DNA of 64,000 nt from Paraescarpia echinospica (lineage: Eukaryota > Annelida > Polychaeta > Sabellida > Siboglinidae). The notes below the pieces were generated by a model. That model searched no databases. It was not told where the DNA came from and worked only from the letters and a program-made list of their open reading frames with translations. A program made the position numbers and the translations under genes. Positions 21,777 through 33,905 of this stretch are shown here, in pieces (position 1 is the first letter of the stretch; every line of letters begins with the position of its first letter). The stretch is taken from contig CM034538.1 of assembly GCA_020002185.1 (NCBI GenBank), forward strand, positions 3,688,773 through 3,752,772. Reading direction: 5' to 3'.

Positions 21777-22549
21777 GATTTCGAAACATTTTTGTTACTG
21801 TTAACTGTGTGAGGTACTACTTTGGATATACCAGAATATAATCCCATGGTGGTATATGCGATCAAATCACGCTAAGACACGATTTGACAAAGGTTTAGCC
21901 TTAGCTTCCATAACAACCAGTTCAAAACAAGATGGTGAATCTGTAAACAACTTACACAAAGCACGCCAAACCCGAATCGCCCCTAAAACAACCCCAAATC
22001 AGTCCATTCACACAAAGCTTACGTATTATACTGTTACAGATCCGGATTGTACGCTGTCAGCAACACACAGGAAACCAACAGCAAACACAATACATTTTTG
22101 CATTTTATTACTGTCTTTTACATGTACTGTGATCTTACTACTGTGATTTTATATTAGCTGTGATATATAACTTAATCATAAAAACAATACCAACATCTGT
22201 AGTGGAATATAATCTCTTGTTTTGCTTTTGTTTTACTGCATTAACATAACTGTACAAGCAAAGCAGCTTGTGCAATAGCTGCTCTTATGATGATGCCACC
22301 CAAAATGGGCACACCAGTGGTAGTTCTGATTAGGATCATTATTGCATTCATACCCAAATTCCCGATACCCAATTCACGGACGATCCAAATGGTCTGCTAA
22401 CATATGACAGGTCTTGCTGGACTGACACAAGTATTAGACTGGCACTAGCTTTCACCAGAGACTCCCGTAACAAGTACCACACCAAACTGGCTTATGCAAT
22501 CCCTACATCGGGACACAAAACATGTTATCTTGTCCTACTAATCCTCTGT

Positions 22550-22576
22550 GGGGACATCAAAACAAACCCCGGCCCA
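22550..22576 (+). other. 2A-like translational recoding motif (LINE B)
   Basis: Encodes GDIKTNPGP, directly preceded by the hydrophobic stretch CYLVLLILC. The hydrophobic run before the D(V/I)xxNPGP core is typical of 2A sequences and can also resemble a signal peptide. The upstream frame is open for about 60 codons, but no start codon is assigned. Confidence 0.78.
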
Positions 22577-24636
22577 GTCAGACACCCCTGTGGATTTTGT
22601 AAAAAGCCTGTTGCTTCAAATCACCGAGCATTCTGCTGCGACCGGTGCAACCAATGGGTACACATTAAATGTTGTGACATAAGTCCAGATCAATATAATC
22701 TCCTCTGTAACAGTTCCTGTTCCTGGCACTGCATGAAATGCGACCATCCTAACTACAGTCATTCCTTCTTCCAAGACCTCTTATTGGAATGTTCTCACAA
22801 CCGATATAACAGCCTTAGTGACACAGACCAAAATAACCAAAACATTTACCCCCACACACAGATCTCTCAAACAAACTCGAGTTGTACATCCCAAACCTGG
22901 GATCCAACCTTTGGACCAAACCCTCAAAATGCATCAACCCCTGAACGTCGTAAGAAAACCAAACGTAACACACTTAGCGGAATCCTAATCAATACCAACA
23001 GTGTCAAAAGCATTGCAAAGACAACCCAATTAAAAACAACTATTCAGTCAAATAATCCTGACATCATATTCCTAGTCGAAACCAAAATAGACGAAAACTA
23101 CCCTACCTATTCGTTCCTACCACCTAACTATAGCGCCATCCGAAAGGACAGAAACACCCATGGTGGTGGAGTTCTCATAGCCTTCCGAGATGACATTGTA
23201 GCAGAACCACTTAACTAAACTCAAGCTGTGAAATAGTATGGACAAAAATCCATTTCACACGAAACAAATCCATATACTTTGCATCCTACTACCAACCTCC
23301 CAGTGACCACCTTAAATCCCTTGAAGCTCTCCACGAATCCCTAACAAAACTGTACAGATCACAAAAAACTTCTCCTAATGTAGTTATAGCAGGTGACTTC
23401 AACCTTCCTGATATTAACTGGGGCAAGCAGCAAACCACTGACAACAGAACTGCTAGCAAGCATAACAAACTGCTATAAATAATTAGAGAATTTGGATTAC
23501 AGAACATGGTCAACGATCCCACACGAGGTGATTCCGGCAATATCCTTGACCTCATACTCACTTCTAATCCATCGATACTTGCTAACACTCACACCACTCC
23601 CGGCATGAGTGATCATGATGCTGTGACCTTTAACGTAAACCTAAATCCAATCCGTAACAGTAAACCACCACACAGTGTTCCAATATAAATCTGCAAACTG
23701 GGATAAGCTTAAAGATGACATAAAACAACTAACAACAACATACTTTGACACGAACCCAAATTCAACACATGTCAACACAAATTGGAACTTTTCCAGAATA
23801 ATCTTACTTCATTAGTCAACAATAATATTCCCAGCCGCAACACCAAAACAAAAACCCACCTCCCCTGGATAACACGTGAAATAATAAGAATGCAAAGAAA
23901 ACGCAACAAAAGCCACAAAAAAGCAAAACAAACTGGACGTAATAGTGACTGGGAAAGGTTTAGGCAACTCCGAAAACAAGCCACTAAAGCTGCAACCAAA
24001 TCCTACTCAGACTATCTAAACAATCACACTGGAGACAGCCTAAAAACAAACCCAAAACAATTTTGGTCATTCATTAAAGCAAACAAACGAGAATACATTG
24101 GCATCCCTACACTGCAAGCAAACAACCAACCAATCACAAATGATCACGACAAAGCAAATACACTTAACAACCAATTTAGTTCCGTGTTTACTCAAGAAAT
24201 CTACCCCATCCCCCAACTAGCTCCATCCATCTATCCCGATATGCCCTCCCTCGAAATCGGGATAGACGGAGTAATTAAGCAACTGAAAAACCTAAACCAA
24301 AATAAAGCTACAGGCCCCGACGAACTCCCAGCCAGAGTCCTTAAAGAGACTGCAGTGGAAATTGCCCCCATCATCACACACATTTTCCAGCAGTCATACA
24401 ACACTTGCAAACTCCCAGATGACTGGCTCCAAGCACTAGCAACACCAATACACAAAAAAAGCCACAAATCAGACCCTGCTAATTATAGACCAATTTCGTT
24501 AACATGCATCCTCTGCAAAGTTATGGAGCACATCATTCTAAGCAACATGTGGAAACACTTACACAAACACAACATGGATTCCAATCAGGTCTGTCTTGTG
24601 AATCCCAACTCATCGAGACAGTCCACGACTGGATGA
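22577..24636 (+). pseudogene. LINE B PHD finger, endonuclease and RT N-terminal half
   Basis: After the 2A motif: a Cys4-His-Cys3 PHD finger (CGFCKKPVASNHRAFCCDRC, then WVHIKCC and CSWHCMKC), then endonuclease blocks ILINTNSVKSIAK, IFLVETKIDENYP, IRKDRNTHGGGVL and, in other frames, VVIAGDFNLPDINWG and GMSDHDAVTFNVN. From about 23782 the RT N terminus is open (HLPWITREIIRMQRKRNKSH, NQNKATGPDELPARVLKETA, PANYRPISLTCILCKVMEHI) until a frameshift near 24590. Confidence 0.82.
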
Positions 24637-25583
24637 CTGCTATGGACAATAAGACACAAATAGATGCCATCCTACTCGATTTCGCCAAAGCCTTCGACAA
24701 AGTCCCCCATAAACGCCTCCTATCCAAATTAGCCTTCTATGGAATAACTGGAAACACACAAAACTGGATCAAATCGTTTCTATCCAATCGCAAACAGAGA
24801 GTCTCAGTCAATGGAGCCCTGTCGGACAGCACAAATGTTACATCTGGTGTACCACAGGGCTCAGTCCTAGGACCTGTCCTATGTTTCCTCTACATAAACG
24901 ATATAACCGAAAATGTCCAATCTTCCGTACGTCTCTTTGCAGATCTATATCGCAAAATCACATCCGAAACCGACCACGAAACTCTCCAATCTGACCTGAT
25001 CAAACTCCAAACATGGTCTAATAAATGGCAGATGGAATTTAACATATCTAAATGTGTGCATCTCCCAATAACAAACAAAACCAAACCCAGACTACATTCA
25101 TATTCACTCTTTGGCATACCACTCTCTACCGCCTCTAGCCACACATATCTTGGAATAAAATTAGATTCTAAACTAACCTGGGCTAACCATATCACTGACA
25201 CAACTTCCAAATCTTCAAAAGTCCTAGGCATGATCAAACGAACCCTCGGACCATGCAAACCTGAAGTAAAAGAAACAGCCTATAACATGCTAATCCGACC
25301 AAAACTCGAGTATGCCTCTCCCATATGGAACCCACACACTGCCACCCAAATTAAACACCTTGAAAGAGTACAACACTGTGCTGCCAGATTTGTCAAAAAT
25401 GACCACAGACGCCAAACAAACGCAGCAGACCTAATAGCCACCCTTGGTTGGTCAACTCTTGAACGACGATGCATTATCAAACAAGCCATGACATTTTACA
25501 AAATACTAAATAACATAATCAACATCACACCCCCTCCAGGTCTACTAACACAGTCAACATCACACCCCCACCAGGTCTACTAA
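24504..25583 (+). pseudogene. LINE B reverse transcriptase catalytic half (damaged active site)
   Basis: Contains TQHGFQSGLSCESQLIETVH, LLDFAKAFDKVPHKRLLSKL and SGVPQGSVLGPVLCFLYIND. The active-site box that should read FADD is FADLYRKI, so the second catalytic aspartate is lost through a small deletion or rearrangement. It continues with YLGIKLDSKLTWANHI and LIRPKLEYASPIWNPH before entering the 35-bp tandem array. This copy cannot reverse-transcribe. Confidence 0.85.
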
Positions 25584-25800
25584 CACAGTCAACATCACAC
25601 CCCCACCAGGTCTACTAACACAGTCAACATCACACCCCCACCAGGTCTACTAACACAGTCAACATCACACCCCCACCAGGTCTACTAACACAGTCAACAT
25701 CACACCCCCACCAGGTCTACTAACACAGTCAACATCACACCCCCACCAGGTCTACTAACACAGTCAACATCACACCCCCACCAGGTCTACTAACACAGTC
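25532..25800 (+). repeat. 35-bp tandem array inside LINE B coding region
   Basis: About seven nearly identical copies of CTAACACAGTCAACATCACA plus CCCCCACCAGGTCTA. The unit derives from the LINE coding sequence at the left edge, which has CCCCCTCCAGG in place of CCCCCACCAGG. A 35-bp unit shifts frame with each copy. Sequence right of the array resumes the LINE C terminus. Confidence 0.95.
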
Positions 25801-25990
25801 AAAAAACCGTGGCCACTACGTAGCCCCTTGTGCCGCACCAATGCAGCAGTGTTCTCTTTCTACCCCCGAGCAGTTCGAATCTGGAATATGATTCCACCAC
25901 CGATTACTGAACTAGAAAGCCCCATAGCGTTTCAAACAGCGATCATGAACCTCCCTTTCACCACACCCAATCATCTAAAGTGCCTATAAA

Positions 25991-26700
25991 ATAAACAAAC
26001 AAACTACCCACAATGCATGCACACAAACAAGCACCATACAACTCCTGCGTTAGCTCAAGTTTAGGCTGTTTGGAGTCACCTAAGACCTAAGCATGATGCA
26101 TAGAAGTATGGAGAATTTTGTTGTTGTCCTGGATTTGTACGGTAGAGGAGTGATCAGTAATCCAGTGGAGGTGCTGGATTTGAGACATTTCAATTGGGCT
26201 ATGGTTTTCCATATGGGACTGTAAATGTAGTAGGACGTGACAGAATGGATGTCTTGTCTAGCTTTGGCGTTGACATAGGTCTCGTTTGTGTTGCTATGGA
26301 AACTCTCAGTTTTTGAAATTGGGATCATTTAGAAACCTAAAAGTGATCTGCAGACATAAAATCATGAACAGGGTACATCTAAAAGTGCATCTTGTAGGGT
26401 ATGTCGTACGGAGCCTGCCATGTCACCAACTCGAGTGGTAATAGTTAAGAATTGATAAAACGGTCAAGTAGTTCTTAAGAAATACACCCACACTTAGTTA
26501 AAGTTAAATACACCCACACCTAAAACGTGTACCGAGATAATATTAAAAAATAAAAGATAAATAATTATAAAATATATGTCCGTGTAAAAGGTTTATTTGT
26601 TGTTGTTGCTATTTTTCGACAGCCTACAATCCGGATTTATAATTCTTACAGGTTCTTACAGGTCCTCTTCTGGCTTCTAGGCTGTGATGCCTCTTATGCC
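25991..26700. other. Unassigned stretch between LINE fragments
   Basis: No recognised protein or repeat boundary. The sequence looks like decayed transposon or intron. Confidence 0.45.
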
Positions 26701-26717
26701 AGCTCTGATGTTTGTTG

Positions 26718-27473
26718 TCAAACTATATGGTGCGCATGCGTCTGACGAATGTTCCATAATAGGGGTGGGGCTGTGTAATCGAGTTTAATTGGGTGGTTTT
26801 TCCATAATTTGTCTAATTTCCCCTCAAAGGACTGGACTGATGGAGCCTCTACCACAGACTGTGGGAGGCTGTTCCATACGTCCGTGCATCGGTGTATAAA
26901 TGAATTTTTTTTTATGTTTAACCGACAACGTCCTTTGAATATTTTTAGGTGATGTCCTCGCGTACATGATTCAGTATCCCTCAAAGTTATAAAGTTTGAT
27001 GTCACAGCTGTATCATATTTGTCTGTTAAAATCTTATATAATTCAATCATGTCTCCTCTGAGGCGACGATATGACAGAGTTGGTAATTTTAGTCTTTGTA
27101 GACGTTCATTATATTCAAGATCTTTAAAACCTGGAATTAATTTGGTTGCTCTACGCTGAACATTTTCAAGAGCTGTAATGTGTTTCATTAAGTAGGGAGC
27201 CCATACTTGATTTGCATATTCAATATGTGGGCGGACGAGAGATTTAAAAACAGTAGAAAAACACTGTTCATCCATGTAATCAAAAGTGCGACGAATTATC
27301 CCCATCATTGAATTGGCTTTATTAATTTTTTCCGACATATGTGCCTCAAAGTTTAGTGATGAGTCAAAAGTGACGCCAATATCCTTCACCTTATCCGTAC
27401 TTGCCAGCGTTATATGATCATTAGGTCCCAGTGTGTAGCTGTCATTTCTTATGGTTGATGATCCTACTCTCAT
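26718..27473 (-). mobile_element. LINE fragment: RT C-terminal third
   Basis: 251 open codons on the minus strand. VKDIGVTFDSSLNFEAHMSE, then FKSLVRPHIEYANQVWAPYL and RRATKLIPGFKDLEYNERLQ are the thumb and C-terminal region of a CR1/jockey-like reverse transcriptase, ending IHRCTDVWNSLPQSVVEAPS and FEGKLDKLWKNH. It is truncated 5' of the catalytic core, as expected from incomplete reverse transcription. The open frame suggests a fairly recent insertion. Confidence 0.85.
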
Positions 27474-27606
27474 ATAATAGTATGATACGTAAGCTTTATG
27501 TGAAAGAATATATTTACATGTGACGTGTGTATACTATGTTGAACCAGTTCACACTGGTTCATGAGTCAAACTGAAAACCCAACTAACACGACACTTCTAA
27601 ACTTAC

Positions 27607-27741
27607 TTCTATTTCAATATCAGAATCTGGATCGGGTCCGTTGAGATTTTTATAGTCCTCGTCTATATGTTCTTGTAGTTCGAACTGAGTAAACAGCAAC
27701 TGTCTATTATCCTCCAGCGGCTCCAACCACTCTGCAGCCAT
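27607..27741 (-). CDS. Candidate first coding exon, possibly of the piggyBac-like gene
   Basis: On the minus strand an ATG in good context (AACAATGGC) opens 45 codons, MAAEWLEPLEDNRQLLF through an acidic end DPDSDIEIE, and stops exactly at a strong donor GAA|GTAAGT. The end is phase 0, and the piggyBac exon at 14730 starts in phase 0 with an acidic VSSSEEYEDGD, so the two would join in frame. No other matching acceptor was noticed nearer. Assignment to the piggyBac gene rests on strand, order, phase and acidic composition only. Confidence 0.45.
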
Positions 27742-28014
27742 TGTTTACAAAAGTTTAGTCAACCGAAAGCCAGACCTCGATTATCAAAGCTCCGTGAGGT
27801 GGCGGGACTGGCACCACTATTTACCCACCCAAAAGACGACGTGAATGAGTATTTACAGGGGCGGTTCCAGAGAGGGACAGAGGGTATATTCTAGGGAGGC
27901 GCGGGAACGGGAGGGCAGGGCAGCTGCCTCCCTGGAATTTCTCCGGAGGCAGACATGCCAGACATATGGTACTATAGTAGCATATATGGCACTGTCTTGA
28001 AGCAACTCCGAACG

Positions 28015-28810
<796 letters not shown>

Positions 28811-29520
28811 AAGCCGAAATATATGGGTGATACTATTGCATTTGCTACAGATCAAGTACTTGGCTTCCGGTTTGCACGACCAAACAATAACTGTCGGACT
28901 GTCGGTGTATAGCTACGTCTACGTATTTGACAAATGATTTTACGAGTTCAAGCGCGTCGAAAAACATAGGTTGGTTTAACGTCATATTTTATAGAAAATG
29001 TAACGGCGAAATGTGTTGAAAACTAGTCACGATATCCCCGTAAAACCGATGATGGTTGTTCAGAACCAGTGCGACGTCAACACAAGTTACACTCAACGAC
29101 AACAGCCGGGCTCCGCCTGCTGCTTGTCACTGTCAGTCGCTCTCCCGTACGCAGTGTAAAGTTTCATGCCTCAATTATTGTCTCTTGACAATTGACAGTG
29201 GTAGACATCACATATTTACATACGCTCTTACATACAGATGCAATTCTTAAACGAATTCTTAAAGGCCATATCTTGTCCAAACGTGTTTCCAGAGAACTGT
29301 GCAAATATATATACTGGTGTGGGCAATAATCGTGGGTCCAATCGTGTTTTGCCATTTTTATTAAAACCTGATAAACTTCTTCAGTAAGATGTTTATGTGC
29401 TAAATCTCTTAACACATATTCTTTATAATTTCTGCAAAGAAACTGTTACAAAAGTTGTTTTTGACTTACGAAAATAACCCGACAAAATCCAAATCTCGTC
29501 GATGACACCTGCCTAAAAAA
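28811..29520. other. No recognised feature
   Basis: No protein similarity, no transposon ends and no tandem array noticed on either strand. Confidence 0.45.
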
Positions 29521-29523
29521 ATG

Positions 29524-29620
29524 GCCTATGGACGTTATGTCCCAAGTCACATATGTCCTAGATGATATGTCCTAAATTTGGAGCGGTATGTCCCAAAACG
29601 CTTGGACGATTTGTCCCAAA
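29524..29620 (+). repeat. Arm of a TATGTCCCAA-motif element, left copy
   Basis: The motif TATGTCC(C/T)AA recurs four to five times in about 95 bp (GACGTTATGTCCCAAGTC, ATGATATGTCCTAAAT, GCGGTATGTCCCAAAA, GACGATTTGTCCCAAA). The same ordered series appears in inverted orientation at 32845-32930, so this may be one end of a 3.4-kb element or one of two dispersed copies. Confidence 0.6.
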
Positions 29621-30589
29621 TTTATTTTACTTTTTTATTTGTACGTTGTTCATGAACGTAACACAAAATCGGTGGTTATTTCTGTTAATGTTGGCACTCT
29701 AATTATAACCTCTAAATTGGGAATATTGGCACATTTTAAACATGACTTATTATCGCCCGTCGTCGTGAAGTTTAAAAAACAATAATTCAGATTTGACCTG
29801 CTAAACACAACTCGGTCGTTCCACAACTAATAATGACTAAATACAAAACAATAATGTAACCTGAAATCCGGATGGAGTTTTATTATTTTTATTAACTAAT
29901 GAAGCATGCATACATGTGACTGCCTCTATCTCCCGAATGCCTATTTGCAGGGGGTTTGACTAAAAGGCGCACGACCACAAAGTTAACGAACGACCACGCA
30001 CGACCATGTAATATAATATGTTGGTAGATAGATTGGCTGTTGATGGTCAAAGCACTTTCAGCTCCATGAAGGCTGGCTGACTATAATGTGCTAACTTTGA
30101 AGTCCATATACATCTATTAACTTGTACTCTAAGTATTAACAGATAACAATTGGTTTTCCTGTTGTGTTTGTTAGGAATGTGTGAAGGCCATTGACTCACA
30201 CACCAGGAGTAATTGGCTTTCTAATGAATGATAGAAGTTGTGTCTTTCACTGAGTAGGTATTGAGCACATTTGCAGTTAAGCCATTAAACTACCAGATAC
30301 CAGTATTTCATGTACTTTAAGTAAAGGGAAACCCAAAAATCATCTTTTTGGGCATGTGCATTTAAAAGAATTAAAACAAACTAGTCAGTGGTTAAGCCAG
30401 AATGTGGTCTCAAAGTGGAAGTTTCTAACAAAATTAACAGGTAAGAGTAGGAACGCGTGACATCAGTCTATCCATGAAAATGGTGCAGCCCATCCAACTA
30501 GAATGTTGTGTTTTCAACAAGGTTTTTCTAATAAACTTCTGGCACAGTATTCTTAATTGTAGTAGCAAATGGTTAGGTTTCATTAATAG
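29621..30589. other. No recognised feature
   Basis: AT-rich; no coding or repeat structure recognised. Confidence 0.4.
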
Positions 30590-31456
30590 TTTTAATAATA
30601 ATGAATACTTATATAGCACCGGTATCCGCCGTAGAGGCGCTCATGGCGCTTGCACAGTATTTCACCATTGGTGACTTTAAAGTAGTAATTGTAAGAATTG
30701 TAAAAGCACTGTTCTAAAATATAATAAGAGCAATGTTCTAGAAATTATAAAATTAGTGTAATTAATTATAAGTTATACATCATCAAATCAATAGAAAATA
30801 TAGTTATCATTGTAATGTAGACTCATTAATACAACCTTTCTAAAAATCTATATCTAGTATACAGAATAAATGTTCGATATTATAAGTAATGTAATAAATA
30901 CAATAAAAGTATATTCATACATAGTATAAGATCAGTATTATACAATGCCCAGGAAATGTCCACATGTCTTATTCGAAGTATATTTTAAAGAGGTGTGTTT
31001 TCAAGGCTGTTTTGAAGGTGTTGATTGTTGTAGTAGCTCTAATATTGTTTGGAAGCGCATTCCACATCTTTGCTGCGGATACTGTAAACGATCGTGCTCC
31101 CCACGAGTTTTTCGGTTTGTGTTCTACTAGGAGTAACTTGTTTGCAGATCGCAGATTTTCACGGGATGGCACATATTGTTTGACGAGGTTGCACAAGTAC
31201 GTAGGAGAGACACAGTGGATTGTCTTGAATACAATTGTGGATATTTTGTAGATGACCCTCTGTTCGACTGGCAGCCAGTGCAGTTGTTTGAGGATAGGTG
31301 TGATGTGTGTGAATTTCCTGGAGAGCGTGACCAGTCTGGCAGCAGTGTTTTGTAGTCACTGGAGTCGTTGTAGTTGTGATTTGTTGAGGCCGTGAAGCAG
31401 AGCATTGCCCATGTCCAGTCTAGAAGTAATGGGAGCGTGAGTAAGTAGTTCCGCAA
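30590..31456 (-). mobile_element. LINE 3' fragment (CR1/L2-like RT C terminus with GCTATATAA-(ATT)n tail)
   Basis: Minus strand: ITSRLDMGNALLHGLNKSQL, then AARLVTLSRKFTHITPILKQ and LHWLPVEQRVIYKI in changing frames, then an open 75-codon end with NSWGARSFTVSAAKMWNALP and FKTALKTHLFKIYF. The 3' untranslated end reads GGTGCTATATAAGTATTC followed by ATT repeats, typical of L2/CR1-type elements. Truncated 5' of the RT core. Confidence 0.82.
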
Positions 31457-32400
31457 CCGGTTGATTGATGTGCTTATGAATCAGACCAATATTACGAATA
31501 AGATGTATAGTCAAACATATATTAATTAGTTATTATATCTAAAAATCATTACCCTGAACCAATTTGCATGTATTACAGGGGGAACATAGACAGGTGTTAA
31601 ACTTCTTATTGAGAATATAACATTAGACGTTTCTAACACATATATGACACACCAGATCTGCGCAGTTCAAAGCATTCGAGTGCGAGTTAGTAAGTACTTG
31701 ATTATCCACCTAGGCAGTCTCATAATCAAAGTCAAATGTAAGCCAACTTCAGTCAGATACTGTTGTTCTTGGATGCTTTGTTTCAATGCAATTAAGTGTA
31801 CAATGCCATTATTCAAACACAAAGATCTGCTCAGTGAAGCAATACAAGAGTATCAAGCCAACTACTATGGCCTGCAAATTCTTAACATGCACAAATCAAA
31901 GGATAGACTACTTGAAACAATCTGCCAGATAAAGCAAAGCAGGTGTTGTGAAGCCAATTACGATAGCCTCCAAATATTCTTAACACACACAAACCAAACC
32001 CAAGAATAAAAAGCTCAATAACACACTGCAAGAGTGGGACATCAATTACTATGACAATTAAAAGGACACTGTAATAATTTTGTGGTAATTTAACAATTTC
32101 AGGGTAACCTAAGTGCTGATTTTAGATGTATTATAAAGGTGTATTATAATTATGGGGTACTCTAAAAAAATAAAACAAACTAATCAAAGATGCAAACAAA
32201 TCAAAGGGCAGGAACATAATTTCAGGATAATGTTACAATTTCAGGGTGGTATAAGTACTGATATAATTTTTATATGTAAAACACGTATGTAAAGACAAAA
32301 CAGTTTACGTTCTCGAATGTATACAAATTAAGTCCACGAACCAATAATTGTTATCTCTTTATTATACATTTAATATATAATAGTTGAATATATACAGTTG
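31457..32400. other. Unassigned AT-rich stretch with diverged internal repeats
   Basis: Around 31840-32060 three diverged copies of a segment resembling CAAGCCAACTACTATGGCCT occur. No protein or transposon end recognised. Confidence 0.45.
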
Positions 32401-32404
32401 ATTT

Positions 32405-32462
32405 ATCTATATATATATATATACACACACACATACTCGCATGCACACACACATACACACAG
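32405..32462 (+). repeat. (TA)n/(CA)n compound microsatellite
   Basis: TATATATA run followed by interrupted CACACA runs. Confidence 0.9.
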
Positions 32463-32755
32463 GTTTGACAATATTATAATGAGTTGTGCATTCCGACCAA
32501 AAGTGGTGCATCGCATTACGACAATGCCGTTGGAGCATTCCGACCATGTAATTGGAGCATTGCGAGTATGTTTTGTGCATTCAGGCAGTGGGGCATTCCA
32601 CTATGAGTCGAAACAAAATTAGGGCGTAGTGGCGTCACCTAGCGAATGGCATGAACACTGATATTAGAAACGATAGCGATGTCTGCGGATATTTGGCTAC
32701 AAAGCTTAATATATGTGCCTATTTGATCAGAACAATTACTTTTAAGCATAACAAT

Positions 32756-32868
32756 GGAGCGTTATGTCCCAAAAAAGACGATTTGTACTGTTCGTTGTAA
32801 ATTATAATGACATTTATTATAATTTACAACGAACAGTACAAATCGTCTTTTTTGGGACATAACGCTCC
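32756..32868. repeat. Perfect palindrome with 53-bp arms and 7-base loop
   Basis: The arm 32756-32808 (starts GGAGCGTTATGTCCC) is followed by GACATTT and by its exact reverse complement at 32816-32868. The arms contain the same TATGTCCCAA motif as 29524-29620, and the sequence to the right (to 32930) continues that family in inverted orientation. It would form a very stable hairpin, like a foldback element end. Confidence 0.93.
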
Positions 32869-32930
32869 TTTGTTGAGACATATCGTCAACAGTTTGGAAC
32901 ATAAGCGACTTGGAACATAACGTCTATAAT
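32845..32930 (-). repeat. Arm of the TATGTCCCAA-motif element, right (inverted) copy
   Basis: Read on the minus strand it gives GACGTTATGTTCCAAGTC, TTATGTTCCAAACTG, GACGATATGTCTCAA and GGAGCGTTATGTCCCAA, in the same order as the plus-strand copy at 29524. About three quarters of aligned bases match by eye. Confidence 0.6.
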
Positions 32931-33734
32931 AAAAAAAAATCATGGGTACTATCTACGACTAGGCTGTGTAAATTGTTTACGTGTCATGTGACCAATGGCA
33001 AGACCATGCAATGTACTAAAATAGACACGTTCGTACAGTCTATGATGTGGCTAGATACTATTTAATTATAATTATATTTCAACTGTTTTATCATTAACTT
33101 GTATAATTGATGAAGGTGTGTGTTGTGGAAAACTGTGGAAATTTGTGTTTGACTGGAAATTTGATGGAACATTCTTGTGTGTAAACAACGGGATCCATGC
33201 AACGCCTATGGCGAATAACATCACTTGTGGTGCAGATCTGCCAATGGATATATATCTTATGAGGTGGAAGACGGGCTTCAAAATATGTACAATTAGATCT
33301 ATGTTAATAAATCAACAGTCCTTAAAATGACTCAAAAGAAGCGTCAAGATGCAAACAAGTACGACAACAATGCCACTGGCCCCTTCACCACAACAAAATC
33401 AACATCCGGCCTTGGTCTGTATACATAGCACCACACTGACACCAGGCAATCTAACATCAGCAGAAACAAACATTAATATCTCAAACGTCATCATCACTGT
33501 CTCCAAAATATATTTGATCATCGTATGCATTGGTCATGGTAACAGAAGAGACACCGCTCTCAACCCATTGGCTGCCATTTTATAAGTTGTTTACACGAGG
33601 CAGGTCGCGCGAGGCGGCTGTCAGTCAGTCAGGGCGGTCTTACACCAAAGTGCATACATTATTTGTTATATGGAACACAGCACATTTTATTCCAGGATAT
33701 GGCCTTTAAACATGTAATAAACAACAATCGGTAA

Positions 33735-33905
33735 CAATAGGAAACATTGAAGGAAAAAGATCCAGAGGATGCCAGAGAATAAAAATAATAGATAGTCTAT
33801 CAACACGATGTGGATGGAGCTACAAACTACAAACGACATGCAGTTTGGAGATCCTTGTTTGCCAACGCCTGTGATCGACCCAGAACATAGAAGAAAAACA
33901 AGGAC
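33735..33905 (+). mobile_element. RTE-like LINE 3' fragment
   Basis: Closely resembles the tail of the fragment at 28.6-28.8 kb (GGAAAAAGATCCAGAGGATG shared), so it is a second copy of the same RTE-type family end. No open frame. Confidence 0.7.

Larger units (their letters stand above)
15240..21850 (-). mobile_element. LINE A: 2A/PHD-type non-LTR retrotransposon, split by a hAT insertion
   Basis: On the minus strand: 5' region near 21.8 kb, a 2A-like motif, two PHD fingers, AP endonuclease and the start of the RT (21776-19650), then an inserted 3.0-kb hAT element (16612-19641), then the rest of the RT and C terminus (16605-15381). The RT half after the insertion has several frameshifts and stops. 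The C terminus ends FPVTIKEWNSLPPSIV, typical of CR1/jockey-related elements. LINE B lies head-to-head with it from about 22.2 kb. Confidence 0.85.
22200..25990 (+). mobile_element. LINE B: second 2A/PHD-type non-LTR retrotransposon
   Basis: Plus strand, head-to-head with LINE A. The order is leader, 2A-like motif (22550-22576), PHD finger, endonuclease (about 22970-23640), RT (about 23780-25530) and a C terminus interrupted by a 35-bp tandem array (25532-25800), ending FYPRAVRIWNMIPPPI...NHLKCL and a stop near 25986. Several frameshifts (near 23217, 23690, 24590) and a damaged catalytic box mean it is dead. It differs clearly in sequence from LINE A but shares the domain order. Confidence 0.85.

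Noticed and set aside
27857..27955. CAGGGGCGGTTCCAGAG and a CTGCCTCC...GGAGGCAG hairpin, considered as a hAT end
   Set aside because: It looks like a hAT-type terminus but no matching inverted end or target duplication was found in the window.
33118..33330. 70-codon frame with Cys and Trp residues, considered as a THAP-like finger
   Set aside because: The Cys/His spacing does not fit a THAP or other known finger.
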